NCBI GenBank assembly: GCA_020633435.1
Contig: JACKDP010000015.1
Span: 1 to 57,561, forward strand
Direction: 5' to 3'
Length of the DNA stretch: 57,561 bases
Source: Myxococcales bacterium
GTDB taxonomy: Bacteria; Myxococcota_A; Bradymonadia; UBA7976; UBA1532
Part shown: piece after piece, positions 36,048 to 45,209 of the stretch
Layout of the letters: every line of letters starts with the position of its first letter
How positions within the stretch are numbered: the stretch's first letter is position 1
The notes under the pieces: generated by a model
Told to the model about the DNA's origin: nothing
Seen by the model: the letters and a program-made list of their open reading frames with translations, nothing else
Databases searched by the model: none
Program-made: the position numbers and the translations under genes

Positions 36048-37516
36048 ACGCAGCCCGGCGCAAGGAGCTGCTGGAGGCGGTCATCGAAGCCCTGGGTGAG
36101 GAGGCCGAGCGGCGGCCCCTGACGTCTTTCCTGCCCTTGCCGAGCCACCGGCAGCTCCTCCGCGACAGCATCATCGTGATCGTGGGCGAGCGTGGGGCTG
36201 GCAAGACGGCGCTGTTCCAGTTCCTCGCCGCCCTCCAGGAGTCACACCCCAACCATCCGAGCGGCGTGTTTTCCGACCTGGACGCAAGCCACACGTGGAT
36301 CAACGGCTTCGGCGAGGACTCCGACGCCCACCCGCCTACCCATGTGCTGGCGACCTGGGGCCAGGACCGCCCGCCCGAGGATCTGGAGCTCTTCTGGCTG
36401 GGACACTTGATTGGCACCATCGACCCGGCTGCCGACCTGGACTGGCTGCCGACCTGGGTGCGTCGGCGGAACGATCCCGCAGCCTGGGTGCCCCTCACGC
36501 GCGCCAGCCTCCCTGCCTGCTATGACTGGCTCGACGCCCACAACCGCGGGCTCGTCAGCGCCGGCAGGGTCTTGACGGTCGGCTATGACAACCTCGACCG
36601 CCTCGTTCTTGCGTCGGGGGGTCTGGACCTCCCAGCGCGGTTCTCGTCCGCCCTGGCTTCGCTCTGGATTCGCCTCTCGCGGCGGTACCGCGGCATTCGC
36701 GGGAAGATCTTCCTGCGCCCGGACCTCTTCGAGCGCGCTCGAACCTCCGTTGTTGACGCAAGTAAGCTGCGGGGCGCCGAGGCTCGGTTGACCTGGACGC
36801 CGGAGGACATCTTCCGGGTGGTGCTGCGCCGCTTCGTCGCCAACGACCTCCTCCGAGACTGGCTCGCCGAGGAGATGAAGGTCCAGTTCGACCGGAACGA
36901 TGTGCTGGGATGGATGCCACCCCTGGCCCTGCCTGAGCAACTGGCCACGGTTGCCGACACCGACGCCGCAGAAGCAACGCAGCGCGGCTTCGCCGAAGCG
37001 CTCGTCGGGCCGCACATGGGCTCAGGGGGCAAGAAGGGCTACACCCACACCTGGATTCTCAACCATACCCAGGACGCCAACGGACAGTCGCTCCCCCGTG
37101 TCACGTTGAACCTCATCCGGGAGGCCGCCCGAGGCGCGCTCGTGCGTGGCGTTGACTCCGGTGAGGGGGGACTGCTGTCCCCGTCCGACCTGGACGCCGC
37201 TCAGGAGGAAGCTGGGAGGACGCGCCTCGCCGAGCTGCTGGGAGAGCACCCCGTCATCGAGCGCCTCGACGGTCTGAGAGATGAGGTCGTTCCCATGCCG
37301 AAGAGCGCCGCGATCTGGCGCCTCGAGCGTGCCGCTACCCACGACGGCCTTCCGGACGGCGAGGCGGCGTTCGAGGGGCTGTGCCGCCTCGGCGTTCTCC
37401 TGGAACGCCCGGCACGCCGAGGCGAAGACGACCTGCGCGCCGACGTCCCCGACCTCTTCCGCAAGGCCCTGGGGATCAAGCGCCACGGCGGCCCCCTCCA
37501 GCTCAAGGCCCGCTGA
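36044..37516 (+). CDS. Cassette A gene 3: P-loop NTPase with FLR/DASKL block
   Basis: A 490-residue protein. Walker A is GERGAGKT at residues 48-55 and Walker B is probably LTVGYDNLDRLV (about 175-186). Then comes a signature shared with 51128-52612: RGIRGKIFLRPDLFERA and DASKLRGAEARLTWTPEDIF against RGVRAKAFLRHDM and DASKLLTGAVNLDWPVRDLY. Both also share GPHMG/GPWAG, YTHTW/VTYTW and the end PDLFRKALGIKRHGG/PDLYRVAFGLRRRGG. It resembles STAND- or AAA-type NTPases, without a recognised effector or repeat domain. It starts within the end of gene 2 (GTGA) and converges on the downstream gene with a 14-base overlap. Confidence 0.83.
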   Translation: MNAARRKELLEAVIEALGEEAERRPLTSFLPLPSHRQLLRDSIIVIVGERGAGKTALFQFLAALQESHPNHPSGVFSDLDASHTWINGFGEDSDAHPPTHVLATWGQDRPPEDLELFWLGHLIGTIDPAADLDWLPTWVRRRNDPAAWVPLTRASLPACYDWLDAHNRGLVSAGRVLTVGYDNLDRLVLASGGLDLPARFSSALASLWIRLSRRYRGIRGKIFLRPDLFERARTSVVDASKLRGAEARLTWTPEDIFRVVLRRFVANDLLRDWLAEEMKVQFDRNDVLGWMPPLALPEQLATVADTDAAEATQRGFAEALVGPHMGSGGKKGYTHTWILNHTQDANGQSLPRVTLNLIREAARGALVRGVDSGEGGLLSPSDLDAAQEEAGRTRLAELLGEHPVIERLDGLRDEVVPMPKSAAIWRLERAATHDGLPDGEAAFEGLCRLGVLLERPARRGEDDLRADVPDLFRKALGIKRHGGPLQLKAR

Positions 37517-38288
37517 TCACGCCCAGGGTCTGAGCCACGAAGAGCGCCACCCACTCGGGCTTCATGGCCCCCTTCATGCCGCCCGCAGCCTCTCTGGCCT
37601 GGCGCTCCCGGAACGTCCTGCGGACCTCGGCGGGCAGGGCTGCCAGGATGGCCTCGACGGTGAACGCTCCCCGCCAGGCCCTCCGGTCGTGCCAGAGGCT
37701 CCGGTAGCTCCCCTGCCGCCACCGCGCCACGTCCCAGCCCGCTGCGGCCGTCACCGCCTGGGCCCTGCCTCCACAGGCGTAGACGGTACGCGGCTGCCTC
37801 GGAAACAGCGTCGTGAGGAAGGCCGCCGCTGCCTCGACGACGGCCTTGCGGCCGAGCATCGTGTTGTCGTCCTTCCCCCCCTTCGTCCACGCCCACGGGA
37901 CCGCGTTGGTGACGGCGCAGCGATCGGGGTCATGCCCATGGCAAGCCACCGCCATGCGCAGCGGCCCGCTGTGCCATGGCTTGACGTGTATCGTCTGGCC
38001 CGACCAGCCGGCGGGCATGAAGGCCGGCAGGCTCGTCAGCCGCCCCGCACGTTCATCGGGCGAGCCCAGCCCCTGCGCCTCGAGGCTGTAGGCGCGCACC
38101 TGGGCTGGCGTCCCCGCACTCGTCGCGAGGTTCTGTGCCTCTCCCAGCACCAGCACGCCGTTCCAGTTCGCCGGTCGGAAGGGCCAGTGAGCCTCCGCGA
38201 TCACCGGCGGCCGCCCGTCGATCGAGGGCCCCGCGACCACAGGACCATCGACACCGACGCCGACCTTCCCCACCCTGTCCGGCATCAT
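37503..38288 (-). CDS. Uracil-DNA-glycosylase-superfamily-like protein
   Basis: A 261-residue protein from ATG 38288 (second ATG 38285), with AGGGGGTGA upstream. The pattern NGVLVLGEAQN (about 55), then VTNAVPWAWTKGGKDDNT (about 140) and PRTVYACGGRAQAV (about 180) follows the order of UDG-fold motifs (VGEAPG, the N-containing middle strand, and the VALG-A strand). The catalytic residues of family 1-4 UDGs are not clearly conserved, so activity is uncertain. The 3' end overlaps that of cassette A gene 3 by 14 bases in convergent orientation, which suggests that it may travel with the cassette. Codon use is like the cassette. Confidence 0.55.
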   Translation of the reverse strand: MMPDRVGKVGVGVDGPVVAGPSIDGRPPVIAEAHWPFRPANWNGVLVLGEAQNLATSAGTPAQVRAYSLEAQGLGSPDERAGRLTSLPAFMPAGWSGQTIHVKPWHSGPLRMAVACHGHDPDRCAVTNAVPWAWTKGGKDDNTMLGRKAVVEAAAAFLTTLFPRQPRTVYACGGRAQAVTAAAGWDVARWRQGSYRSLWHDRRAWRGAFTVEAILAALPAEVRRTFRERQAREAAGGMKGAMKPEWVALFVAQTLGVISGP

Positions 38289-38628
38289 GCTCACCCCCTG
38301 GCAAAGCCTGCGCCTGACGCAGCACTCGGCCGTGCTGGACCTGGACGCCCTCGACGCCCTGCGCGCCCCGACGCCCGCGCACATCCGGCCCATCGATGAC
38401 ATCACCATCCACGTCTTCGACGCCGGCGACAACACCTGGACGGTCGGCCTGGCGATGGGCTACGGCCCCATCGTGCCGCCGCGCATGGTGGTGCTGGGGC
38501 GGCAGGTCGCGGCGCCGGTGGCGGTGGTGTGGGAGGCCGCCCGGGTGGCCCTCGGGGGCTTCGCGTGGGAGGAGCTGACGTGGGACGCCGCCCGCGCGCT
38601 CTTCGCGCGCCGGGTGGAGGGGGCCTGA
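38287..38628 (+). CDS. Small protein of unknown function
   Basis: A 113-residue ORF with normal high-GC coding bias and a plausible globular sequence (ITIHVFDAGDNTWTVGLAMGYG, then FAWEELTWDAARALFARRVEG). The ATG at 38287 overlaps the start of the divergent UDG-like gene, leaving no promoter room and no ribosome site; a GTG at 38332 may be the true start. Not recognised. Confidence 0.5.
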   Translation: MLTPWQSLRLTQHSAVLDLDALDALRAPTPAHIRPIDDITIHVFDAGDNTWTVGLAMGYGPIVPPRMVVLGRQVAAPVAVVWEAARVALGGFAWEELTWDAARALFARRVEGA

Positions 38629-38635
38629 GCCCGGC

Positions 38636-40564
38636 CTACCGGCAGAGCATCTCGCCGCAGGTGACGCCCACGCTGTCGAGGTCGTCGCCGGCGGTGCCGA
38701 AGACGCCGACGCCGAGGCCGAACGGGCAGTCGGCCGCGGGGAACGGCATGCCGCCGCCGTCGCCGCCCGCCGTGGTGGGGCCGTCGACGACGGGGGCGCC
38801 GCGGGTCAGGGCGCCCTCGACGAAGCGCAGCGGAGCGCAGCGGACGGTGATGGCGTCGATGAGCCCGCCGGCGCGGCCCGAGAGGCCCACGACGGCCTGG
38901 CCCTCGGGGCAGATGGCGTCCGTGGGGGCGCCGCCGCCGGCCGCTGCGGTGGGCATGACGGGGCCGACGATCTGCACCTGGGCCTCGCTGATGGTCACCT
39001 GGCGGCACAGGCCGGCCACGCCACCCAGGGCCCCACGGGCGAGGCCGCGGATGCCGACGAGCACCTGGTCGGCGCCGCAGGTCACGTCGAACGGCATGCC
39101 GCCGCCGGGCCCGCTCACCGCCGCGCGCTGCGTCTGGGGCGCCCGCTCGCAGAGCAGATCCCCCGGGTTGGCGCGGCAGGGGCCGGGCGTGGTGTGGATG
39201 AGGTAGGGCCCGGAGGCGCCCTCGTAGCCATCCACGATGACCCAGTAGTCGGTGCCCGCCACGGCGTCGAGGGTGAAGGCCGAGGTCAGGCCGTCGCCGT
39301 CGTCGTCGTTGCAGGCCAGCTCGCTGGCGGCCTCTTCGCAGCTCGTGCGGACGTAGAGCAGGGTGTCGAAGGACGAGCCCGCCGTGGAGATGCAGACCGG
39401 GCCGCTGGCCTCGGCCCGCCACTGGTGCACGCTGTCGGGGCCCGAGAGCTCGCCGCAGGAGCCCTGGTGCACGTCCGCCGCGCCCACGGTGGAGCCCTGC
39501 GTGCCCTCGCCGCCGATGGGCAGGGGCGCCTCGCAGGTGCCGACGTGGCCGTCCGGGCAGAGGCCCGGCTCGGCGCCGGGGCCGCACTCGCAGGTGCAGG
39601 CGTCGCCCTCGGCGAAGCAGACCTGCAGCGCGGGCACGCCCTCGCGGCAGCACGGGGCCGGCTCCACGTTCTCGCACGGATCGACGATCTCGCAGGAGCC
39701 GGGGGTGACCGTCAGCACGAAGTCACCCGACGCGTCGGGATCGAAGCCATCGACGACGATCGCGTAGCGCGTGCCCGCCGTGGCCTCGATGGTGACGGCC
39801 GAGGAGTAGTCCCCCGGCTGGAAGTCATCGGAGCAGCCCACCTCCGTCTCGGCGTCGCTGCAGCTCGTGCGCACGTAGAGCACGGTGTCGAAGGCGGTGC
39901 CGGAGGTGGAGGCGCAGAACGCCCCGGCCGCGGGGGCCTCCCAGGTCAGGACCACCTCGGGCCCCTCGCCGCCGCACGTCCCGGCGGTCGCCGAGGCCGC
40001 GCCGGCCGTCGAGCCCTCGACCCGGCCGTCGACGACGGCGATGGCGCCGTCGCAGTCCCCGGCGCCGCCGCCCGCGCCGCCCATGCCACCGGCGCCGCCC
40101 ATGCCGCCCGCGCCGCCCATGCCACCCGCGCCCTCGCAGGCGTCGCGGAACGTCGGGTTGATGTTGGAGAGCGTGGCCACCGTGCCGGCGCAGTCGGCGC
40201 CGTTCACCAGGGCCGCCAGGGCCGGCTGCATGCCGCACGTCTCGATGCAGCCGTCGACGAAGGCGCCGCGGTTGTCGGCGCCGATGCCGGGGCACAGATC
40301 GTCACCGGCCGCGCAGTCGCCGAGGACGCCGCAGACGGCCGCGCAGTCGGGGCCGCCGCCGCCCGCGCCACCCTGGCCACCAGCGCCACCCGCGCCACCC
40401 GCGCCGCCCATGCCACCGGCGCCACCGACGCCACCGGCGCCGCCCTGGCCCCCGGCGCCGCCCGCGCCCCCGACGCCGCCATCGGCGCCCCCATCAGAGC
40501 CGCCATCGTCACAGGCCCAGAACAGACCGGCGAGGCACACCATCAGCAACCCGGCTCGCACCAT
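38636..40564 (-). CDS. Lipoprotein with Gly-rich linker, two PPC-like domains and a Cys-rich end
   Basis: The ATG at 40564 opens a lipoprotein signal (MVRAGLLMVCLAGLFWAC); the frame runs much further upstream but is non-coding there. A GGAGG-type linker (about 25-75), a Cys-bearing helical segment, then a second GGMGG linker near 155-170. Two beta-sandwich domains of the bacterial pre-peptidase C-terminal (PPC) kind follow, with AFDTVLYVRTSC, YAIVVDGFDPDASGDFVLTV, and SFDTLLYVRTSC, YWVIVDGYEGASGPYLI. The last 140 residues contain three repeats around CGADQVLVGIRG, CPEGQAVVGLSG and CPFGLGVGVFGT, each about 45-50 residues. 642 residues; surface binding protein. The divergent neighbour at 40736 has the same architecture style. 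Confidence 0.85.
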   Translation of the reverse strand: MVRAGLLMVCLAGLFWACDDGGSDGGADGGVGGAGGAGGQGGAGGVGGAGGMGGAGGAGGAGGQGGAGGGGPDCAAVCGVLGDCAAGDDLCPGIGADNRGAFVDGCIETCGMQPALAALVNGADCAGTVATLSNINPTFRDACEGAGGMGGAGGMGGAGGMGGAGGGAGDCDGAIAVVDGRVEGSTAGAASATAGTCGGEGPEVVLTWEAPAAGAFCASTSGTAFDTVLYVRTSCSDAETEVGCSDDFQPGDYSSAVTIEATAGTRYAIVVDGFDPDASGDFVLTVTPGSCEIVDPCENVEPAPCCREGVPALQVCFAEGDACTCECGPGAEPGLCPDGHVGTCEAPLPIGGEGTQGSTVGAADVHQGSCGELSGPDSVHQWRAEASGPVCISTAGSSFDTLLYVRTSCEEAASELACNDDDGDGLTSAFTLDAVAGTDYWVIVDGYEGASGPYLIHTTPGPCRANPGDLLCERAPQTQRAAVSGPGGGMPFDVTCGADQVLVGIRGLARGALGGVAGLCRQVTISEAQVQIVGPVMPTAAAGGGAPTDAICPEGQAVVGLSGRAGGLIDAITVRCAPLRFVEGALTRGAPVVDGPTTAGGDGGGMPFPAADCPFGLGVGVFGTAGDDLDSVGVTCGEMLCR

Positions 40565-40735
40565 CACTCCCCCCCTCGTGTGGGCGCATCCCTCGCGCCC
40601 GGCGGCGGCAGGATGGCACAGGCTGCCCCGCCCGGCCACGTCCAGCGTCACGCGGGGCTGTAAGGCCGTGTAATCGCCGCCACCCCGCCGGCCCCGCGAT
40701 GCTGCCTCCACACCCCGGACATGAGGGAGGTAGTC

Positions 40736-43700
40736 ATGGCGATCCGGAACCTGAAGACACTGCTGGTGGTGGCCTGCCTGGCGGCCACCGGCTGCGAGCC
40801 GGGCGGCATCGCCGCCGAGACGGACGCGGGCGGCCAGGCCGACGCGGCCGGCATGGGCGGCGCTGGCGGCGGCGCGGGCGGCATGGCCGGCGCCGGGGGC
40901 ATGGGCGGCGCGGGCGGCATGGCCGGCGCTGGCGGCATGGGCGGCGCCGGTGGCATGGGCGGCGCCGGTGGCATGGGGGGCGAGGGGGGCGGCGCGGCCA
41001 TGACCAGCCGCGTCGCCGGCGTCGTGCAGGACGCCGCCGGCGCCCCCCTCGCCAACGCCCGGGTGAGCGCCGGCGAGGCCGAGGCCCGGACGGGCGCCGA
41101 CGGCGCCTTCGAGCTGGACGTGCCCCAGGCCGGCACCACCGTGCTGGCCATCACCCTCGACGGCTACGCCCCCGGCTCCCGCCCCGTGACCCCGGGCGAC
41201 ACCCCCACCCTGTCCGTCGCGGTGACGCTCTTCGCCTACACCGTCACCCGCGTCGATCTGAGCGAGGGCCCCGCCGAGGTGGCCGTCAGCAACGCCGCCG
41301 GCGAGGCGGTCGGCTCCCTGGCCATCCCCGAGGACGCCCTGATCGTCGAAGAGACCGGCATGCCCGTCGCCGGCCCCGTCGACGTCGCCATCGCCCACGT
41401 CACCCCCGAGCAGGCCGAGGCCGGCGTCGCCCCCCTGCCCATGGAGACCCCCGACGGCCCCATGGTCAGCTACGGCATGACCGAGGTCACCATCACCACC
41501 CCCGAGGGCGCGGCCGTGAACGTGGCCGACGACAAGGCCCTCACCCTGGAGACGGAGGCGAAGGCCGAGGACCCCCCCGAGGTGCCCCTCTGGTACTACG
41601 ACGAGGATCGCGGCATCTGGGTCCAGGAGGGGGCGGCCCAGCGCGACGGCGACCGCTACGCGGCCGACCTGCCCCACCTGACCTGGTGGAACAACGACAC
41701 CATCTGCGGGCTGCCCACCGGCGAGCGCGAGTGCTGCCAGATCATCGAGGTGCGCTCCCCCCGCGGCCAGGTCCTGCCCGGCGCCGATCTGCAGTACTAC
41801 CCCGACTGCGGCGAGGGCTCCGGCTACCTGCTGCGCACCGCCGGCGCCGACGGCACCCGCTGCCTGCCCGCCGTCTGCAACACCCACCCCACCGTGGGCG
41901 TCGTCATCACCCTCCGCGGCCGCAAGTACATCAGCAACATCGTCGGCCCCGAGATGCGCGTAGACGGCTCCAACGCGGGCGTCGCCTGCGGCGCCGGCGC
42001 CTGCCAGCGCAGCGTCGTGACGGTGAACTGCGTCGAGGGCGTGCCCGAGCTGGCCTGCCCGGACGGCGAGACCTGCGGCGCCGATGGCCGCTGCAGCGGC
42101 GGCTGCGCCGGCGGCTGTGACGACGGCAACGGCTGCACCACCGACGTCTGCGAGGCGGGCGCCTGCCAGCACATCGCCTGCGACGAGGGGCAGGTGTCCT
42201 GGAACGACCTGGCGCGCATCCCCAACAGCGCCAGCGCCGCGGCGCCCTACACCTTCAACGTCCCCGTGGCCCAGGCCGCCGGCGCGGCCGTCAACGTCCC
42301 GGTCTCGTTCTGGCGCACCGGCGGCTCCACGAGCATCCGCTCCTTCACCCCCCCGAGCACCATGAACGGCTCCTTCGAGTCCATGGCGCTCCCGCACATC
42401 AGCTTCGGCTGGACGGGCACCTTCCCCTACATCGATCTGCAGGGTGACTCCCGCGGCAGCCTGCACTTCGACTTCGGCGGCACCGCCGTCGCCCGCGTCG
42501 CGCGGCCCGGCACCTGGCGCTACGTCCTCGGCATGGGCGGCACCTCCGGCGGCGCCGGCCAGGAGAACACCGTCGTCCGCTCGAGCCAGGACCTCGCGCC
42601 CATCGGCCAGTTCGACGCCTTCGCCACCCGCCGCTTCCCCACCTTCGAGGCCCCCCGCACCATCCGCGGCTCGGGCCCCGGCAACGCCGATGGCCTCATC
42701 TTCTTCCTGCTGCCGGCCGACGCCACGAACCTGACGCTCGACCTCTCCGGCCCCGGCTTCGACCCCCACGGCTACGTCGTCGGCATCGTGAACATCGACG
42801 TGGGCGGCTGCATCGGCGAGGGCGCCGCCGCCATGTGCGGCAACCAGTGCGGCGACGGCCTCCCCCGCGAGGGCGAGGGCTGCGACGACGGCAACAACAT
42901 GGATGGCGATGGCTGCTCCGCCCGCTGCGCCGTCGAGGATGGCTACACCTGCATCGCCGAGGCCGCGAACTCCGTCTGCTTCCGCTGCGGGGACGGCCGC
43001 GTCGACCGCGACGAGACCTGCGACGACGGCAACACCATGGACGGCGACGGCTGCTCGGCCGAGTGCGAGCGCGAGCACGGCTACGTCTGCCTGGCGGGCA
43101 ACCCCTCGCAGTGCGCCCACTGCTTCGACACCCCCGGCGCCACCTTCGACCTGGGCTGCGGCAACGACTGCGCCCGCTCCCAGTGCAACGCCGGCGTCTG
43201 CTCCGCCCCCGACAACCTGATGCTCGGCGCCGCCTGCCAGGTCGACGACCGCGCCGGCACCTGCGAGGGCACCGCCGCCGCCCCCGTCTGCAACGTCCCC
43301 TGCGACCCCGCCTGCATGGACGGCGCCGCCTGCATCCAGGGCGAGTGCGTGGCCTGCGCGAGCCAGACCTCCACCGTCTTCGACGCCCTGGGCAACTGGG
43401 CCACGCGCAACAACGCCGCGCTCGACGCCGGCTCCATCCGCCTCACCTCGGACGTCGGGGACCAGCGGGGCCAGCTCGTCAACCTGACCGATCACATCGG
43501 CGAGGGCGGCGTCTCCATCAAGTTCCGGTTCCAGATCAGCAACAACAGTCCCGAAGGCGAGGTCGCCGATGGCCTGGCCTTCACCATCGTCGACGTGGAT
43601 CCCGCGACGTTCAACGCCATCAGCCCGAACTTCCAGGCGGGTGGCGGCCTGGGCTACGCCTACACCCCGCCCGCCGGCACCCCGCACCCCAAGGCCGTCA

Positions 43701-44116
43701 CCGTCGAGGTGGACACCTACTACAACGGCGTCGGCGAGGGGGCGGGCATCCCCGCGTTCGCCGAGCACATCGCCGTGGCGCGCGACCTCGATCCCAACGA
43801 CATCGTGGCCTTCTGGTCGCCCCCGGAGCAGGTGCCCCAGGTGAACTGCCCGAGCCTCGGCGCTGCGGACGGCCAGCGCCACTGCCTGGAGTCCGTCACG
43901 ACCCACATGGGCCAGCCGGCCGAGTGGCATGAGCTCGAGGTGCAGATCACCACCTCCAGCATCCGCATCCTGCTCGACGACGAGCTGAAGGTGGAGCAGA
44001 ACGACGGCTTCGTCTTCCGGGGCGGCTACATGTTCTTCTCGGCCGGGACCGGCTTCTGGCACGCCGAGCACCGCATCGACGACGTGCGCGTCACCCACGG
44101 CTGCCCCCGCCTCTGA
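40736..44116 (+). CDS. Multidomain lipoprotein: Gly linker, carboxypeptidase-regulatory-like domain, DUF4215 repeats, lectin-like end
   Basis: A 1126-residue lipoprotein from ATG 40736 (GGGAGG upstream); signal MAIRNLKTLLVVACLAATGC. Residues about 40-95 are a GGMGGAGG linker. SRVAGVVQDAAGAPLANARV begins a carboxypeptidase-regulatory-like beta-sandwich. The middle (to about 470) is beta-rich, followed by a Cys segment (GCAGGCDDGNGCTTDVC). Two DUF4215-type repeats near 700-780 have CGDGLPREGEGCDDGNNMDG and CGDGRVDRDETCDDGNTMDG. The last 240 residues look like an L-type (legume-like) lectin: DGLAFTIVDVDP, AVTVEVDTYYNG, WHELEVQITTSSIRILLDDE. Likely a surface protein that binds glycans. Confidence 0.87.
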   Translation: MAIRNLKTLLVVACLAATGCEPGGIAAETDAGGQADAAGMGGAGGGAGGMAGAGGMGGAGGMAGAGGMGGAGGMGGAGGMGGEGGGAAMTSRVAGVVQDAAGAPLANARVSAGEAEARTGADGAFELDVPQAGTTVLAITLDGYAPGSRPVTPGDTPTLSVAVTLFAYTVTRVDLSEGPAEVAVSNAAGEAVGSLAIPEDALIVEETGMPVAGPVDVAIAHVTPEQAEAGVAPLPMETPDGPMVSYGMTEVTITTPEGAAVNVADDKALTLETEAKAEDPPEVPLWYYDEDRGIWVQEGAAQRDGDRYAADLPHLTWWNNDTICGLPTGERECCQIIEVRSPRGQVLPGADLQYYPDCGEGSGYLLRTAGADGTRCLPAVCNTHPTVGVVITLRGRKYISNIVGPEMRVDGSNAGVACGAGACQRSVVTVNCVEGVPELACPDGETCGADGRCSGGCAGGCDDGNGCTTDVCEAGACQHIACDEGQVSWNDLARIPNSASAAAPYTFNVPVAQAAGAAVNVPVSFWRTGGSTSIRSFTPPSTMNGSFESMALPHISFGWTGTFPYIDLQGDSRGSLHFDFGGTAVARVARPGTWRYVLGMGGTSGGAGQENTVVRSSQDLAPIGQFDAFATRRFPTFEAPRTIRGSGPGNADGLIFFLLPADATNLTLDLSGPGFDPHGYVVGIVNIDVGGCIGEGAAAMCGNQCGDGLPREGEGCDDGNNMDGDGCSARCAVEDGYTCIAEAANSVCFRCGDGRVDRDETCDDGNTMDGDGCSAECEREHGYVCLAGNPSQCAHCFDTPGATFDLGCGNDCARSQCNAGVCSAPDNLMLGAACQVDDRAGTCEGTAAAPVCNVPCDPACMDGAACIQGECVACASQTSTVFDALGNWATRNNAALDAGSIRLTSDVGDQRGQLVNLTDHIGEGGVSIKFRFQISNNSPEGEVADGLAFTIVDVDPATFNAISPNFQAGGGLGYAYTPPAGTPHPKAVTVEVDTYYNGVGEGAGIPAFAEHIAVARDLDPNDIVAFWSPPEQVPQVNCPSLGAADGQRHCLESVTTHMGQPAEWHELEVQITTSSIRILLDDELKVEQNDGFVFRGGYMFFSAGTGFWHAEHRIDDVRVTHGCPRL

Positions 44117-44132
44117 GCCCCCCGGGCGGCGG

Positions 44133-44144
44133 GCGGGCGCCCGC
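44133..44144. terminator. Palindrome at a convergent junction
   Basis: GCGGGCGCCCGC is a perfect 12-base palindrome between the stops of the lectin-like lipoprotein gene and the gene at 44145-44990. It has no loop of its own, so a terminator role is weakly supported. Confidence 0.2.
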
Positions 44145-44990
44145 TCAGCCCACCGGCCCGGCCGCCTTCTCCGCCGCCACCCGGGCGTCCACCTCGGCGC
44201 GATCCGCCGCGTCCAGCACGAACGCCACCTCCCCCCGCACCAGCTTCTCCAGCCGCAGCCGCGTCGTGTGCCAGGCGTGCCGGTACCCGCGCAGGCTCTC
44301 CTCCGCCGCCGCCAGCCCCGCCTCCGCGAACGCCCGGGCCTCGGCCCGGTGCCCCGCCCGGGCGTGCAGCCGCGCCAGCAGCTCTGCGCTCGCCTCCAGC
44401 GGCAGGCTCCCCACCGGCACCGTGTGCTCCACCAGCCGCAGCGACAGCGTCTGGTACAGCGCCGTCATCTGCTCCACCCAGCCCCCCACCTCGACGGCCA
44501 GCAGCCGCTCCTCGGCCTGCGCCAGCGCCTCCAGGTACGGCGGCCCCTGCTCGGCGAACGCCTCCGCCATGAGCCCCGCCGTCTCCAGCCCCTCCTCCGG
44601 GGTGTGGCCGTAGTCGAACATCACCTGCTCCGGCGTCAGCTTGATCGACCGCAGGCACATGGCCCGGTAGTACGTGAACTCCCGCGCCTCCAGCGCCGCC
44701 CCGCTGCGCGCCGGCAGCCCGGGCAGGTGCGCCGCGATGACCACCTCGCCCGAGCCCCCGTACTTGCCGGCCCCCGACCAGACCATCACCCACAGGCGCT
44801 CCTCCAGGCGGACGGCCGTCGTGCCGGTGCACCGAAACCCGTGCCCCTTCAGCACCGGGTTCACCACCCGCGTGTACGCCGGCTTGAACTTCTCGGCCTT
44901 CAGGTTCACCACCTTCGTCGGCACCTCGGCCCCCTCCGGGACCAGGCGAGCCGGCCAGAACCGGTAGGGCAGCTCCTCCAGACGCTTCAT
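44145..44990 (-). CDS. Protein of unknown function, DUF4304-like N-terminus
   Basis: A 281-residue soluble protein with no signal peptide. ATG 44990 with GGAGGGG is preferred; GTG 44993 is adjacent. The N-terminal half, especially VNPVLKGHGFRCTGTTAVRL and ERLWVMVWSGAGKYGGSGEV, resembles DUF4304-type proteins, in which a helix is followed by a sheet with a GF-R signature. The C-terminal half is helical (LLARLHARAGHRAEARAFAE, AGLAAAEESLRGYRHAWH), perhaps one or two TPR-like hairpins. Function unknown. It converges with the lectin-like lipoprotein gene. Confidence 0.7.
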   Translation of the reverse strand: MKRLEELPYRFWPARLVPEGAEVPTKVVNLKAEKFKPAYTRVVNPVLKGHGFRCTGTTAVRLEERLWVMVWSGAGKYGGSGEVVIAAHLPGLPARSGAALEAREFTYYRAMCLRSIKLTPEQVMFDYGHTPEEGLETAGLMAEAFAEQGPPYLEALAQAEERLLAVEVGGWVEQMTALYQTLSLRLVEHTVPVGSLPLEASAELLARLHARAGHRAEARAFAEAGLAAAEESLRGYRHAWHTTRLRLEKLVRGEVAFVLDAADRAEVDARVAAEKAAGPVG

Positions 44991-45209
44991 CACCCCTCCG
45001 CGGCGGCCCCACGCGGCAACCGCCCGTTTTCATGCACTTTTCTTCGCCGGCCACCCCCGGCTCGCCCGGCGATTGGAGCACGACGCCCCACCGCCCGTCC
45101 ACCGCCCGGCGCCCCACCACGTCGAGGCTTCGCCCCCGCCCGCGGGCCTGCTACCGTCCACACTGCCCGGATCCGGGCTGCTCTGCTCAACACAGCTTCG
45201 AGGTGGTCG

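Noticed and set aside
40565..44098. Extension of the 38636 lipoprotein frame far upstream
   Set aside because: The lipoprotein signal begins at 40564, and the extension is antisense to the lectin-like lipoprotein gene.
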